From: Planctomycetota bacterium
GTDB taxonomy: Bacteria > Planctomycetota > Planctomycetia > Gemmatales > Gemmataceae
Reading direction: 5' to 3'
NCBI GenBank assembly: GCA_016873095.1
Contig: VGYC01000073.1
Coordinates: forward strand, 1 to 32,622
DNA: 32,622 nt
A model generated the notes under the pieces. It searched no databases. It was not told the origin of the DNA and saw only the letters and a program-made list of their open reading frames with translations. Of the stretch, positions 22,528 to 32,141 are shown piece by piece. The first letter of the stretch is position 1, and each line of letters opens with the position of its first letter. The position numbers and the translations under genes were made by a program.

Positions 22528-22553
22528 GGTGTCGTCACCTCGCTCGCAAGCAG

Positions 22554-23084
22554 CTATCGCCGATATGCGTCGACCAACTTCTGCCACAGTCCCTGGCAGC
22601 GCAAGATGACTTCGATCACCTCGCGAACGGCGCCGCGGCCGCCGGGCAGCCGCGTCACGTACTGAGCGTCTTCGCTCGCTTCGCGGCAGGCGTCAGCCAC
22701 CGCAACGGCCAGTCCGCAACAGCGCAGCGCTGGCACATCTGGCAGATCATCGCCGATGAAGCACGTCTGCTCCACCTGCACGCCCAGGCTCGTGGTCATC
22801 GCCAGCAGGGCGGCCTGCTTGTCGGCGGCGCCCTGGACGACCGTGTCGATGCCCAACTCGGCGGCCCGGATGTCCACCGCCTTGCACGCCCGCCCGCTCA
22901 GGATGCCGACCCGCTTGCCGGCCTTCTGCCACAGCTTGATGCCCGAGCCGTCGCGAACGTGAAACTCCTTGATCTCGACGCCGTCGCCGCCGTGGATGAT
23001 CCGGCCATCCGTCAACACGCCGTCCACATCCAGGACCAGCAGCTCGATCTTTGCACAGCGTTCCTGCAATGACACGGTCGCCAT
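22554..23084 (-). CDS. kdsC: 3-deoxy-D-manno-octulosonate 8-phosphate phosphatase (KdsC)
   Basis: 176 aa from ATG at 23084; the upstream open frame is unsupported. It is a HAD-family phosphatase without a cap domain: DVDGVLTD (19-26, nucleophile D19 and acid D21), SGR (S63), K89 in ADKQAAL and GDDLPD (111-116) for magnesium binding. The length fits KdsC (~180 aa). It removes phosphate from Kdo-8-phosphate to release Kdo for LPS inner core. It lies 61 bases after kdsD and 26 bases before the LptC/A-like gene, the same order as in proteobacterial LPS operons. Confidence 0.93.
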   Translation of the reverse strand: MATVSLQERCAKIELLVLDVDGVLTDGRIIHGGDGVEIKEFHVRDGSGIKLWQKAGKRVGILSGRACKAVDIRAAELGIDTVVQGAADKQAALLAMTTSLGVQVEQTCFIGDDLPDVPALRCCGLAVAVADACREASEDAQYVTRLPGGRGAVREVIEVILRCQGLWQKLVDAYRR

Positions 23085-23145
23085 AGGTCCCCGGCTCGGC
23101 AGGAGCCTCACCCTCCCGGATTGCGCTCGCCCATGCCTCCCTTGC

Positions 23146-24186
23146 TCACGCGACTCTTGAGAACCAGGCCGTCTCCTGGCGCGGCACCAGGCCAATCAGG
23201 TCGGTGACGTCGAGCAGTCCCGCCGGCCGGCCGCTGCTATCGACCACGGGGAGTTCGCTGATCTTGTGCCGGCGCATGACCTCGACGGCATCGGCCAGGC
23301 GCGTGCCCAGGGGCAGCGTGATCGGCTCTGCCGTCATCACGGTGCGGATGGCCTGGTCCAGGGCGTGGTCGCGGCGCTCCTCGAACAGCCGCGCCAGATC
23401 GCTATCGGTGAACAGGCCGCGCAGCTTGCCGGCATCGTCGACGAGCATGATGGCGCCAGTGCGCCGGCCGGGAACCCTGGCCTTCGCAAACACCGCACGC
23501 ACCGTTTCATCGAAATGGGCGATGCGCAGATCGTCGTCGCGGCGCATGACGGCCTCGACCTTGAGCAGCTTGCGGCCCAGGCTGCCGGCCGGATGATAGC
23601 GGGCGAAGTCCTCGCGGCTGAAATCGCGCAACCGCGAGAGAACGAACGCCAGCGCGTCGCCCAGCGCGATCATCGCCGTGGTGCTCGTACTCGGCGCCAT
23701 TCCCAGCGGGCAGACTTCGTCGATGGGTCCATAGGCCAAGGCAACGTCGGCCTTGCGGGCCAGCGTGCTCTCCGGCTGCCCGGTGACCGCGATGATGGCC
23801 AGCGCCATCTGCCGTAACGAAGGCAAGAGCCGGACGATTTCCTCGCTCTCGCCGCTATGCGATAGCGCCAGCACCACGTCGGTGTGGTGGACCATGCCCA
23901 GGTCGCCGTGCACCGCGCGCGTCGAATCGAGAATGTAAGCGCGCGTCCCGGTCGAGTTGAAAGTGCCGGCCATCTTCTGGCCGACGTCCGCCGACTTGCC
24001 GGTGCCGGTGATGGCGATTCGCCCCGGACAGCGCAGGATGAGATCGACCGCCTGCAAGAACGAATCGTCGAGGCGGTCGGCGACGAGTTCCAGCGCAGCC
24101 GCCTCGGCGCGCACGATCTGCCGTCCATACGCGAGCCGATCGCCGTCTTGAGTGAGATCGAGGTCCTGATGAACTTGAAGGGTCAT
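23146..24186 (-). CDS. kdsD: arabinose-5-phosphate isomerase (KdsD/KpsF family)
   Basis: 346 aa from ATG at 24186, preceded by AAGGA. The N-terminal SIS sugar-isomerase domain (~20-200) has ITGTGKSADVGQKMAGTFNS (core GTGKSADVGQK), ALSHSGESEEIV and PLGMAPSTSTT. It is followed by two CBS domains (~205-340: VEAVMRRDDDLRIA, GLFTDSDLARLFE, RTVMTAEPITLP, HKISELPVVDSSG). This is the standard layout of the enzyme that converts ribulose-5-phosphate to arabinose-5-phosphate, the first step of Kdo synthesis. First gene of the kdsD-kdsC-LptC/A-like row. Confidence 0.95.
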   Translation of the reverse strand: MTLQVHQDLDLTQDGDRLAYGRQIVRAEAAALELVADRLDDSFLQAVDLILRCPGRIAITGTGKSADVGQKMAGTFNSTGTRAYILDSTRAVHGDLGMVHHTDVVLALSHSGESEEIVRLLPSLRQMALAIIAVTGQPESTLARKADVALAYGPIDEVCPLGMAPSTSTTAMIALGDALAFVLSRLRDFSREDFARYHPAGSLGRKLLKVEAVMRRDDDLRIAHFDETVRAVFAKARVPGRRTGAIMLVDDAGKLRGLFTDSDLARLFEERRDHALDQAIRTVMTAEPITLPLGTRLADAVEVMRRHKISELPVVDSSGRPAGLLDVTDLIGLVPRQETAWFSRVA

Positions 24187-24568
24187 GACCGCATCCTTGC
24201 CGCTACTCGGGTCGCATCCTAAAGTCACATCCCAGCGACACTACCGGCCACGCCGACTATAACGGGCAGGCGCGGAAAAACAAGCGCAGGCCAGGTGTGG
24301 TGCATCCTCCAACATCGGCAGCCGCCGTATCGCGGGTCAATTCCCCAAGAGAAAAAAGCCGGACAGGCTGACGCGACCCTGCTGGCCAGGCAAGATGGGG
24401 CTGCGGCGGGGACTCTCGAGTCTGTGCGAAATCGGGCTGCCGGTTTCCGGGCCTGCGCAGCTTAGCCAGCTTCATGCGTTTTCGGGGAGCGAGACCACAC
24501 CCCCTGAATAAAAGGAACTTCGAGCATATATTGCCCTGACCGCGCATCCCTTGCTGGTCGAGCGCAGC
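24187..24568. other. divergent intergenic region between kdsD and the MFS gene
   Basis: 382 bases with no credible gene; the minus-strand open frame here has a low-complexity translation and no ribosome-binding site. It should contain both promoters. TATATT at 24527-24532 in a locally AT-rich patch is a possible -10 box for the transporter. Nothing else stands out. Confidence 0.4.
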
Positions 24569-25942
24569 ATGAGCCTCATGGCCTTTTCCCTCTCCAAGGA
24601 TCACATCCAGGCGCCGCCTGGCTTCAATCGCTGGCGGGTGCCGCCGGCGGCGCTGGCCATCCATCTGTGCATCGGGCAGGTGTACGCCTTCAGCGTCTTC
24701 AACCTGCCGCTCACCCGCGCTCTTGGCATCACGCATTCGACCTCAGCGGACTGGCAATTGACCGAACTGGGGTGGGTGTTCACGCTGGCGATCGTGTCGC
24801 TGGGGCTGTCGGCAGCGGTGGGGGGCCGGTGGGTGGTGCAGGCCGGTCCGCGGAAAAGCGGCATGGCGGCGGCCTGCTGCTGGGGGCTGGGTTTTTTTGT
24901 CGCGGCCGCGGGCGTCACGGCCCACAACATCTGGCTGCTGTACCTTGGCTACGGCGTCCTCGGCGGCTGCGGGCTTGGCATCGGCTACATCACGCCGGTC
25001 TCCACTCTCATCCAGTGGTTTCCGGACCGCCGCGGCATGGCGACCGGCCTGGCCATCATGGGCTTCGGCGGGGGCGCCTTGCTGGCGTCGCCTCTCTCCG
25101 AGTGGCTGATGTCCAGGTTTGCCTCGGCCGAATCCGTCGGCGTGGCCCAGACCTTTTGCGTGCTCGGCGCCGTGTATCTGGTCGTGATGCTGTATGGTGC
25201 GCTGGCTTTTCGGGTGCCGCCGCCCGGCTGGCGGCCTCCCGGCTGGGCTCCGCCGGCCGGCAGTACCGCGTCGTCCACGCAGTCCACACCGTCCACGGCG
25301 GCCGATGTCCGTCCAGATCAGGCGATTCGCACGCGCTCCTTTTACATGCTGTGGCTCGTGCTCGTTGTGAACGTGACCGCGGGCATTGGCGTGCTGGGCC
25401 AGGCATCCGCGATGAGCCAGGAGATCTTCCCCGATGCGATCGATCCTGGCCGGGCCGCTTATTTCGTCGGCTTGCTGAGCTTCTTCAATTTGGTGGGGCG
25501 TTTCGCCTGGTCGTCCGCGTCGGACAAGATCGGCCGCAAGCCAACCTATGCCATCTTTCTCGGACTGGGCGCGGTCCTGTATGCGGTCGTCCCGCTCACC
25601 GGGCTGCTGGACAACGCCTGGCTGTTTGTGGCCTGCTTCGCGATCATCATGAGCATGTACGGCGGCGGCTTTGCGGCCATCCCGGCATACCTGGCGGATG
25701 TCTTCGGCACGCAGTTTGTCGGCGCCATCCACGGCCGGCTCCTGACGGCCTGGTCCACCGCCGGCGTCGCCGGTCCCGCGCTCGTCAACTACATCCGCCA
25801 GTTTCAGATCGAGCGCGGCATCCCGAGGGCCGAGGCCTACAACGTCACGATGCTCTTGATGGCGGTACTGCTCGTCATCGGCTTCGTGTGCAATCTGCTG
25901 GTTCGGCCGGTTGCGGCTCGGCATGACGCCGGACCAGCCTGA
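24569..25942 (+). CDS. MFS transporter, OxlT (oxalate/formate antiporter-like) family
   Basis: 457 aa from ATG at 24569 (a TTG at 24551 is also possible). About twelve membrane helices with a polar central loop (around PPPGWRPPGWAPPAGSTASS). Family signs: GQVYAFSVFNLPLTR in helix 1, GLGIGYITPVSTLIQWFPDRRGMATGLAIMGFGGGA (core YITPVSTLIQWFPDRRG), and FNLVGRFAWSSASDKIGRK in the second half. Members move small carboxylates; the substrate here cannot be told. Its end overlaps the convergent 228-aa membrane protein gene by 68 bases. Confidence 0.9.
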   Translation: MSLMAFSLSKDHIQAPPGFNRWRVPPAALAIHLCIGQVYAFSVFNLPLTRALGITHSTSADWQLTELGWVFTLAIVSLGLSAAVGGRWVVQAGPRKSGMAAACCWGLGFFVAAAGVTAHNIWLLYLGYGVLGGCGLGIGYITPVSTLIQWFPDRRGMATGLAIMGFGGGALLASPLSEWLMSRFASAESVGVAQTFCVLGAVYLVVMLYGALAFRVPPPGWRPPGWAPPAGSTASSTQSTPSTAADVRPDQAIRTRSFYMLWLVLVVNVTAGIGVLGQASAMSQEIFPDAIDPGRAAYFVGLLSFFNLVGRFAWSSASDKIGRKPTYAIFLGLGAVLYAVVPLTGLLDNAWLFVACFAIIMSMYGGGFAAIPAYLADVFGTQFVGAIHGRLLTAWSTAGVAGPALVNYIRQFQIERGIPRAEAYNVTMLLMAVLLVIGFVCNLLVRPVAARHDAGPA

Positions 25943-26561
25943 TGGGACTGCGTGTTGCGATTCCGGCACGCATGTTCCGGCGCGCACCGCCGATGAGCGT
26001 CAAGCCGATGACATTGAGCACGAGCCACCACGCCAGCGCAAAGATCAGGTAAGCATGGAGCAGGTGCGCCGCGCTGAGCAAGCCGGCGGCGAACAACACC
26101 AGCACCGCACCCAGGAATCGCCAGCTGACGACGACGCTCATCATGATGAACGCGAATGAGGCCAGCGACGCCACGGCGGGGAAGAACTCGAACAGCGCGT
26201 GCCCGCGCAGCATGTTCATCGAACCGAGATTGAATGCCAGCAGGAAGTAGGCGATCCACACTCGGCGGACGAATCGCTCCAGCGGCAACACCGGCTCATC
26301 AGTGCGGCGCCGGCCGCCCACGACCCGGAAGATGGCCCACGCGCCCAGCAATTCGCCGATCCAGATCGCCATGTACCCGGCTGATTCGTGGAAGTCGCGG
26401 GCGATCGTCAGATAATAGCACAGCGAGAAGGCGGCCAGATGCAACCAGCCGGTCAGCAACAACGCCCAGCCCCAGTTGCGCCGGGCCGCCAGGCAAGCCA
26501 ACTCGCCATGCTGGTCGCCGGTCGCCAGGTCCGCTTGCAATATCCTCGCGAGGTTGTCCAT
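25875..26561 (-). CDS. polytopic membrane protein, 228 aa
   Basis: ATG at 26561 with GGAGGG upstream. The soluble N-terminus (MDNLARILQADLATGDQHGEL) is followed by about six hydrophobic helices (WALLLTGWLHLAAFSLCYYL, YMAIWIGELLGAWAIFRVVGG, WIAYFLLAFNLGSMNML, FFPAVASLASFAFIMMSVV, ALVLFAAGLLSAAHLL, FALAWWLVLNVIGLTLIGG) and a basic tail. No known family. It resembles small integral membrane proteins common in planctomycetes. The 3' ends overlap the MFS gene. Confidence 0.7.
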   Translation of the reverse strand: MDNLARILQADLATGDQHGELACLAARRNWGWALLLTGWLHLAAFSLCYYLTIARDFHESAGYMAIWIGELLGAWAIFRVVGGRRRTDEPVLPLERFVRRVWIAYFLLAFNLGSMNMLRGHALFEFFPAVASLASFAFIMMSVVVSWRFLGAVLVLFAAGLLSAAHLLHAYLIFALAWWLVLNVIGLTLIGGARRNMRAGIATRSPIRLVRRHAEPQPAEPADCTRSR

Positions 26562-26857
26562 GGCATTGCCCTCCACGGATGGAGAATACCATGCCACAGT
26601 GCTGACTTCGACGCGGAGGTCAGCGCCGGCCGGCCTGCGCCGTGAGCCTGCCGGCCGAATAATGCAAAGAACCGGCACGCCCGGTAAAGAGAGGTGCCAT
26701 CACGGCTGTGCGTGAATATGGAGTCCCAGCCGGCGACCGTGTCGTGTCGTGCGGGCAGCACGTGCGCGAATGCGCTCCCAGCCACTTGCTTTACCCCCCG
26801 CGAGTCGGGAAAATGAGGTTCGGGCGATCTCAAGGATGCTGACTCTGGGGGGAGATC

Positions 26858-29443
26858 ATGCGCAGGTGCATCGGCGTGATGAGAAAGTTTGGCGTCGCAT
26901 TCCTCACAACATGGGCACTGTACGCGGGCTGGAACACGGCCGGCGCCCAGGAGGCGCTGCCGCCGTTGCTCCTCAACGTATCACCGGCGGGCGGGCAGGC
27001 CGGGACGAGTTTCGAGATCACCGTCAGCGGTCAAAACCTGGATACCACCGAAGGGCTGTACTTCAGCACAGCCGGGATCAAGGCCGAGCTCATTTCACCG
27101 CCAGCGCCGCCGGAGAAGTCGTCCAAGGACAAGCAAGACAAGAAGACCAAGGGCCCCAAGGGGATGGCGCCGAAAGGACAGAAGAACCAGTTCCAGTTCA
27201 AGGTCACGCTGGCGGAAAACGCCCGCCTCGGCGTGCACGACGTCCGCGTCATCACGAAAGGCGGCATCAGCAATCCGCGCGCTTTTGCCGTCGGCGATCT
27301 GACCGAAGTGCGTGAAGCCGAGCCGAACGACGATGTGCCGGTGGCTCAGAAGATCGACATCAACACCACGGTCAATGGCGTCATCTCCGCCGCCACTGAC
27401 GTCGATTACTACGCCTTCCATGGCAAGAAGGGACAGCGCGTCGTCATCTCCTGCTTGACGACCAGCGTTGACAGCAAGCTGCCGGCGCTCGTCGAGGTTT
27501 ACGGCCCTGCGGGGAACTACATCGGCAAGGGGCGCGGCTACCAGGAGAATGATGCGCTCATCGACGTGGCCATCAACCAGGACGGCGAGCATCATGTCCG
27601 CGTCGCCTGTTTCGCATACACGCAGGGAGGCACGGACTACTATTATCGGCTCAGTGTCAGCACGGCCCCGTGGATCGACGCCGTGTATCCGCCGGTGGTG
27701 GAAGCGGGCAAGACGACGTCGGTGACCGTGTACGGCCGGAACATTCCTGATGGGACGCGCGATCCAAGCACTCTGCTGAGCGGCAAGGACCTCGACAAGG
27801 CGCTCGACAAGGCGACGATGGCGGTGAAGGCGCCGGGGGATCCACGGGCCGCGTCGCGCCTCGACTTCACCGGCTATGTGCCGCCCAAGGCCTCGGGGCT
27901 GGACGGCTTCGAGTTCCGCGCGCGCAATCAGGCGGGCGCATCCAATCCATATCTCCTCGACTTCGCCACTGCGCCCGTCATCGTGGACAACGAGAAAAAC
28001 GACACTGCGGAGACCGCCCAGGAAGTGACTCTCCCCTGCGAGATCGTCGGCCGCATCGAGAAGAAGGGAGACGCCGACTGGTACGGCTTTTCCGCGAAGA
28101 AGGGGGATATCTACACGATCGAGGCCTGGGCCGACCGTCTGGGCGTGCCGATGGATCTGTTCTTCCTGCTGCGCAACGCCAAGGGGACGACGATCACGGA
28201 GCAGGACGACGTGCCCGAGGTGCTGAGCCCGGTGTTGTTCAGCCGCACCTATGATCCGCCACGTTATCGCTTCGTGGTGCCGGCGGACGGCGAATACCGC
28301 TTGCAGGTCGGCAGCCGGGATGCGTTCGTGGAAGCCGGTCCGCGGCATGTGTACCGGATCCGGATCGCCGCCGAGAGACCGGATTTTCGGCTGATCGCCA
28401 TGCCGCTGGGGACACAGAATCCGGAAGCCACCGTCCTGGGCCAGGGAGGCAACCAGGTGTTCACGGTCTACGCCTGGCGCATGGACGGGTTCAACGGTGA
28501 CATCGCGTTGACAGCCGACGATTTGCCGGCCGGCGTGACCATGAAGCCGCAATGGATTCCGGCGGGGCAGAAGCAAGCGACCGTCGTGCTCAGCGCCGGC
28601 GGCGACGCCCGTCCCTGGACCGGCGCCATCCGCATCGTCGGCACGGCGGTCATCAACGGCGACAAGCTCGTGCGCGAGGTTCGCTCGGCCACCATGACGT
28701 ACCCGGTGCCGCAGCAGAACATTCCGGCGGTCAGCCGGCTTGACCGTTCGCTGGTGCTGGCCGTTCGTGACAAGGCCCCATTCAACGTGGCCCTGGGCAA
28801 GGAGCAGTTCGTCGTGGCGGCGGGGGCCAAGATCACGATTCCGGTGAAGGTGACGCGTTTCAGCGCCGCCGCCAAGGCGAACCTGCAGCTGGCGGCGCTC
28901 AATCTGCCGCAGGGATTCACCTTCCCGAACTTCCCACTGCCCGCCGGCAAGGATAGCGGCGACGCCACGCTGAACATCCCCAACGGCGCCAAGCCTGGGA
29001 AATACGCCATCGTGCTCCGTGCCCAGACGGGCATTCCCGGCAAGCCGAACCCGCCCAAGGGGCCGCGGCTTCTGGCACAGCCATCCACGCCGATCTCCAT
29101 CATCGTGCTGCCCAAGCAGCTGGCGAAGCTTTCCGTGCCGAACACCGTCAAGCTCAATATCGGGCAGAAGACGATGATCCCCGTGACGCTGGCCCGGCTC
29201 TTTGAGTTTGACGGGCCGTTCACGGTGGAATTGATCCTGCCGCCGAACACCAAGGGACTGCAAGGCAGCGGCGCCGTCCGTGTCGCTGCCGACCAGAACG
29301 AGGCAAAGATTCTGCTGACTGCCGACGGCGACGCGCCGCCGGGAACGAGGCAGAACCTTGTCATCCGGGCCACGGGCACGTTCCACGGCACGGCCATCGT
29401 CCAGGAAGCCAAGTTCAATGTCAACGTGGTCAAGACGAAGTAA
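26858..29443 (+). CDS. secreted protein with IPT/TIG and PPC domains, 861 aa
   Basis: ATG at 26858 sits close behind GGGGGGAG; ATG at 26879 is an alternative. A signal peptide (RKFGVAFLTTWALYAGWNTAGA, cleavage near A30) is followed by an IPT/TIG-like domain (~35-150, NVSPAGGQAGTSFEITVSGQNL), a PPC domain (~155-260, beginning EAEPNDDVPVAQKID and containing DVDYYAFHGKKGQRV), a second IPT-like part (YPPVVEAGKTTSVTVYG), a second PPC domain (~385-490, GDADWYGFSAKKGD) and Ig-like beta domains to the end. No catalytic domain is seen, so a cell-surface or matrix role is likely. Such proteins are typical of planctomycetes. Confidence 0.85.
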   Translation: MRRCIGVMRKFGVAFLTTWALYAGWNTAGAQEALPPLLLNVSPAGGQAGTSFEITVSGQNLDTTEGLYFSTAGIKAELISPPAPPEKSSKDKQDKKTKGPKGMAPKGQKNQFQFKVTLAENARLGVHDVRVITKGGISNPRAFAVGDLTEVREAEPNDDVPVAQKIDINTTVNGVISAATDVDYYAFHGKKGQRVVISCLTTSVDSKLPALVEVYGPAGNYIGKGRGYQENDALIDVAINQDGEHHVRVACFAYTQGGTDYYYRLSVSTAPWIDAVYPPVVEAGKTTSVTVYGRNIPDGTRDPSTLLSGKDLDKALDKATMAVKAPGDPRAASRLDFTGYVPPKASGLDGFEFRARNQAGASNPYLLDFATAPVIVDNEKNDTAETAQEVTLPCEIVGRIEKKGDADWYGFSAKKGDIYTIEAWADRLGVPMDLFFLLRNAKGTTITEQDDVPEVLSPVLFSRTYDPPRYRFVVPADGEYRLQVGSRDAFVEAGPRHVYRIRIAAERPDFRLIAMPLGTQNPEATVLGQGGNQVFTVYAWRMDGFNGDIALTADDLPAGVTMKPQWIPAGQKQATVVLSAGGDARPWTGAIRIVGTAVINGDKLVREVRSATMTYPVPQQNIPAVSRLDRSLVLAVRDKAPFNVALGKEQFVVAAGAKITIPVKVTRFSAAAKANLQLAALNLPQGFTFPNFPLPAGKDSGDATLNIPNGAKPGKYAIVLRAQTGIPGKPNPPKGPRLLAQPSTPISIIVLPKQLAKLSVPNTVKLNIGQKTMIPVTLARLFEFDGPFTVELILPPNTKGLQGSGAVRVAADQNEAKILLTADGDAPPGTRQNLVIRATGTFHGTAIVQEAKFNVNVVKTK

Positions 29444-29586
29444 CCTGAGGGCCATGCGGACGCAGGGGAGTTGTCAGAGGCTGGCTGCCGAGATGCTCTG
29501 TGGAGCGTGACATTCCTCAGGCCGGCAGCCCACCGGTTTGCGCTTGAACGGGCAACCAGGCAACGTGTTTTCGGGAAAGTGACATC

Positions 29587-30645
29587 GTGGCGGCATTCAC
29601 ATTCGATTGCCAGAGGTGCGGGGCGCCCATCATGGCGGCCGAGGACATGGTCGGCAAGCGTGGCCGTTGCCCCCATTGCTCGACCATCTTCAGCATACCG
29701 GATCCGCACACGGCCATCGCGCCCACGACCATGCCGTTGCGCGTGCCAGCGGCGCCGGATGTCAATCGCGGCGGCGCCGGCTGGCGCGAGATCGACGTCA
29801 GCGACGACCCGCCGCGCGGCGCCGCCTCCCGCCAGTCGCGGCGCGACGATGATTATGACGATTACGATGCCCCATACGATCGCGAGCCGCGCAGCCTGGC
29901 GCATCTGGCCCCGGGCTGGAGCACGGTCGCCAGCGGGATTTCGCTGATGCGCACGGCGATGATCATCTTCATCATCGTCGCCCTGGTCATGGTCCTGTTC
30001 TTCATCCTGTCGCTGGCGGCGCGCGGAAATCTCATGCGCAATCGCCAGGCAGAGATGCTGCTGGTCATCTTCACGCTCATGGGCGGGCTCACAGGCCTGG
30101 TCGCGATCATCCTGTTCGTCGTCGGTCAATGCATGTGCTGCGCCGCGCCGCCGGAATCGGGCACCAAGGGGCAGGCCGTCGGCTCGGTCATCTGCCTCTT
30201 CGTCGGCATCGGTCTGGGGCTGGTCGGTTTCCTGTTTCTGATTGTCGCCGCGGAACGCGTCGGCCGCATGAGGGGCGAGGGCGTGGCGATCATGGCCGGC
30301 CTGCTGTGGCTCCTGACCACCGTGCTGGCCATCGTCAGTCATGCCCTGTTCGTGCTGTTCCTCCGCAATGTCGGCCGCTACTTCCGCAATCAGCAGCTTT
30401 CATCCGGGGCCAGCACCTACCTGCTCATGATGGGCATCTTCTCCGGCTTTCTGCTGCTCCTGGTGTTTCTCAGCATCATCATGAGCAGCGCCGGCCGCCC
30501 GCCGGACCAGGCAGCCTTGAGCGTGCTGCTGGTCATCCTGGCCATCGGATTGACAATCTTCGAACTCGTGCTGTTTCTGTACTTTCTCGACCTGCTGGCG
30601 CGTACCCGGACAACGATCTATCGCGCCACGGAGGCACGCGGGTGA
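29587..30645 (+). CDS. zinc-ribbon polytopic membrane protein, 352 aa
   Basis: GTG start at 29587. The N-terminal zinc ribbon CQRCGAPI...CPHCSTIF (residues 8-34) is followed by a disordered acidic/proline stretch (DDDYDDYDAPYDREPRS) and about seven hydrophobic helices. It is a second planctomycete zinc-ribbon/membrane fusion in this window, larger than and unlike the one at 1971-2561. Its TGA overlaps the GTG start of mnmE, so the two are translationally coupled. Function unknown. Confidence 0.8.
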   Translation: MAAFTFDCQRCGAPIMAAEDMVGKRGRCPHCSTIFSIPDPHTAIAPTTMPLRVPAAPDVNRGGAGWREIDVSDDPPRGAASRQSRRDDDYDDYDAPYDREPRSLAHLAPGWSTVASGISLMRTAMIIFIIVALVMVLFFILSLAARGNLMRNRQAEMLLVIFTLMGGLTGLVAIILFVVGQCMCCAAPPESGTKGQAVGSVICLFVGIGLGLVGFLFLIVAAERVGRMRGEGVAIMAGLLWLLTTVLAIVSHALFVLFLRNVGRYFRNQQLSSGASTYLLMMGIFSGFLLLLVFLSIIMSSAGRPPDQAALSVLLVILAIGLTIFELVLFLYFLDLLARTRTTIYRATEARG

Positions 30646-31964
30646 TCCCCAACCCGTCCGAGACAATCGTCGCGCTGTGCAGCGCTCCGGGCCCGGGAGC
30701 CCGAGCCATCGTGCGACTGAGCGGACCGACCGCGTTTGCCATCGTGACCGGGTTTGTTGCGGACTTGCCTGCCGAACGGCGCCGCCGCTGCATCTCAACA
30801 TGCCTCGAGTTGCCGTCGGCGATTCGCCTGCCCGCGGATGTCTACCTCTGGCCGGGCCCGCGCAGCTACACCGGGCAGGACGTGGTGGAGCTTCATACGC
30901 TCGCCGCGCCGCCGCTCATCGAGTTGCTTGTGCAGGCGTGTCTCGACCGGGGCGCCCGCGCGGCCCTGCCGGGCGAGTTCACGATGCGTGCCTTTCTCGC
31001 GGGCAAGCTGGATCTGACGCGTGCCGAGGCCGTGCTTGCCGTCATCGATGCTGGTAACCGCAACGAACTGAAGCAGGCTCTCGCTCAGCTGGCCGGCGGC
31101 GTGGCCCGGCCGCTCGCCGAGTTGCGTGAAGACTTGCTGAATCTGCTGGCCGACGTGGAAGCCGGCCTCGACTTCGCCGACGAGGACATCCGTTTCGTGC
31201 CGCAGGAGCAGTTGCTGCATCGCCTGACCCGGGGGCTGGCCCTGCTCACGCTGCTGCGCAAGCAACTGGACGAGCGTGCGCTCAGCGGGCAGGCGTTTCG
31301 CGTCGTGCTGGCCGGCAAGCCCAATGCCGGCAAGAGCAGCCTGTTCAACGCGCTGGCGGGCAAGCCGGCCGCGCTCGTCCATACCGAACCAGGCACGACG
31401 CGCGACTACCTGGTCGAGCGCTTGCAGATCGACGGCACGCCGATCGAACTGGTGGACACGGCCGGCCTGCGAGACAGTCACGACGACATCGAATCGCGCG
31501 CCCAGACACTCGGACAGAAGCAAGCCGAGATCGCCGATCTGATCCTGGTGTGCCGGGAGGCGGGCGCCCCTCACACGAACGGCGCGGCGACAACGCCCCA
31601 TTCAGGCACGGCACAGGTTCGCGTCGCCACCAAGTGCGACATGGCGGCGGCGGGGCCCGGCGAACTGGCCACCAGCGCCGTCACCGGCCAGGGCATCGCC
31701 GGTCTGCGCAAGCTCCTGGTGGAGCGGGCCCGGGCGGCCCAGCGCTCGCCGCTGGCGCCGAGCCTGAGCCGGTGCCGTCACCATGTCGAGGCCTGCCTGG
31801 CCAACCTGCGCCGCGCCCACGCCGAGGCCCTCGACGATTCCCCCGCAGAACTCATCGCCCTGGAACTGCGCGACTCACTCGACCAGATCGGCGCCCTCAC
31901 CGGCGCCGTGCATACCGACGACCTTCTCGACCGCGTCTTCAGCCGTTTTTGCATCGGGAAGTGA
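30642..31964 (+). CDS. mnmE: tRNA uridine-5-carboxymethylaminomethyl modification GTPase MnmE
   Basis: 440 aa (E. coli 454). GTG at 30642 overlaps the previous stop as GTGA, with GGAGG seven bases upstream. The N-terminal folate-binding domain includes IVALCSAPGPGARAIVRLSG and PGEFTMRAFLAGKLDLTRAEAV (core GEFTMRAFLAGKLDLTRAEA). The inserted G domain has G1 GKPNAGKSS (225-233), TTRDY, DTAGLR (272-277) and TKCD (330-333). The C-terminus is FCIGK with the conserved cysteine. With MnmG it modifies the wobble uridine of several tRNAs. Confidence 0.97.
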   Translation: MIPNPSETIVALCSAPGPGARAIVRLSGPTAFAIVTGFVADLPAERRRRCISTCLELPSAIRLPADVYLWPGPRSYTGQDVVELHTLAAPPLIELLVQACLDRGARAALPGEFTMRAFLAGKLDLTRAEAVLAVIDAGNRNELKQALAQLAGGVARPLAELREDLLNLLADVEAGLDFADEDIRFVPQEQLLHRLTRGLALLTLLRKQLDERALSGQAFRVVLAGKPNAGKSSLFNALAGKPAALVHTEPGTTRDYLVERLQIDGTPIELVDTAGLRDSHDDIESRAQTLGQKQAEIADLILVCREAGAPHTNGAATTPHSGTAQVRVATKCDMAAAGPGELATSAVTGQGIAGLRKLLVERARAAQRSPLAPSLSRCRHHVEACLANLRRAHAEALDDSPAELIALELRDSLDQIGALTGAVHTDDLLDRVFSRFCIGK

Positions 31965-32141
31965 AGACGACGTATGGCCGTGACGTTTTCGCGGCGGCAT
32001 AGTGGCGACCCTCCGTCGCAACGAGTGGCACGGTGGGGATGTAATGGACCCCATTTTTTGGACCACGGAGTAAGATAGTCTTTAATACAAAACTCGCCCG
32101 GAGGGGAGAGGCCTGGCGGTGCGTGGTTCAGGAGGTGAGGG

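Noticed and set aside
24667-25987. Long open frames overlapping the MFS transporter on both strands
   Set aside because: The MFS frame has twelve helices and conserved motifs; the others have arginine-rich shadow translations.
27095-29455. 786-aa minus-strand open frame
   Set aside because: Antisense to the IPT/PPC protein, which has a signal peptide and recognisable domains.
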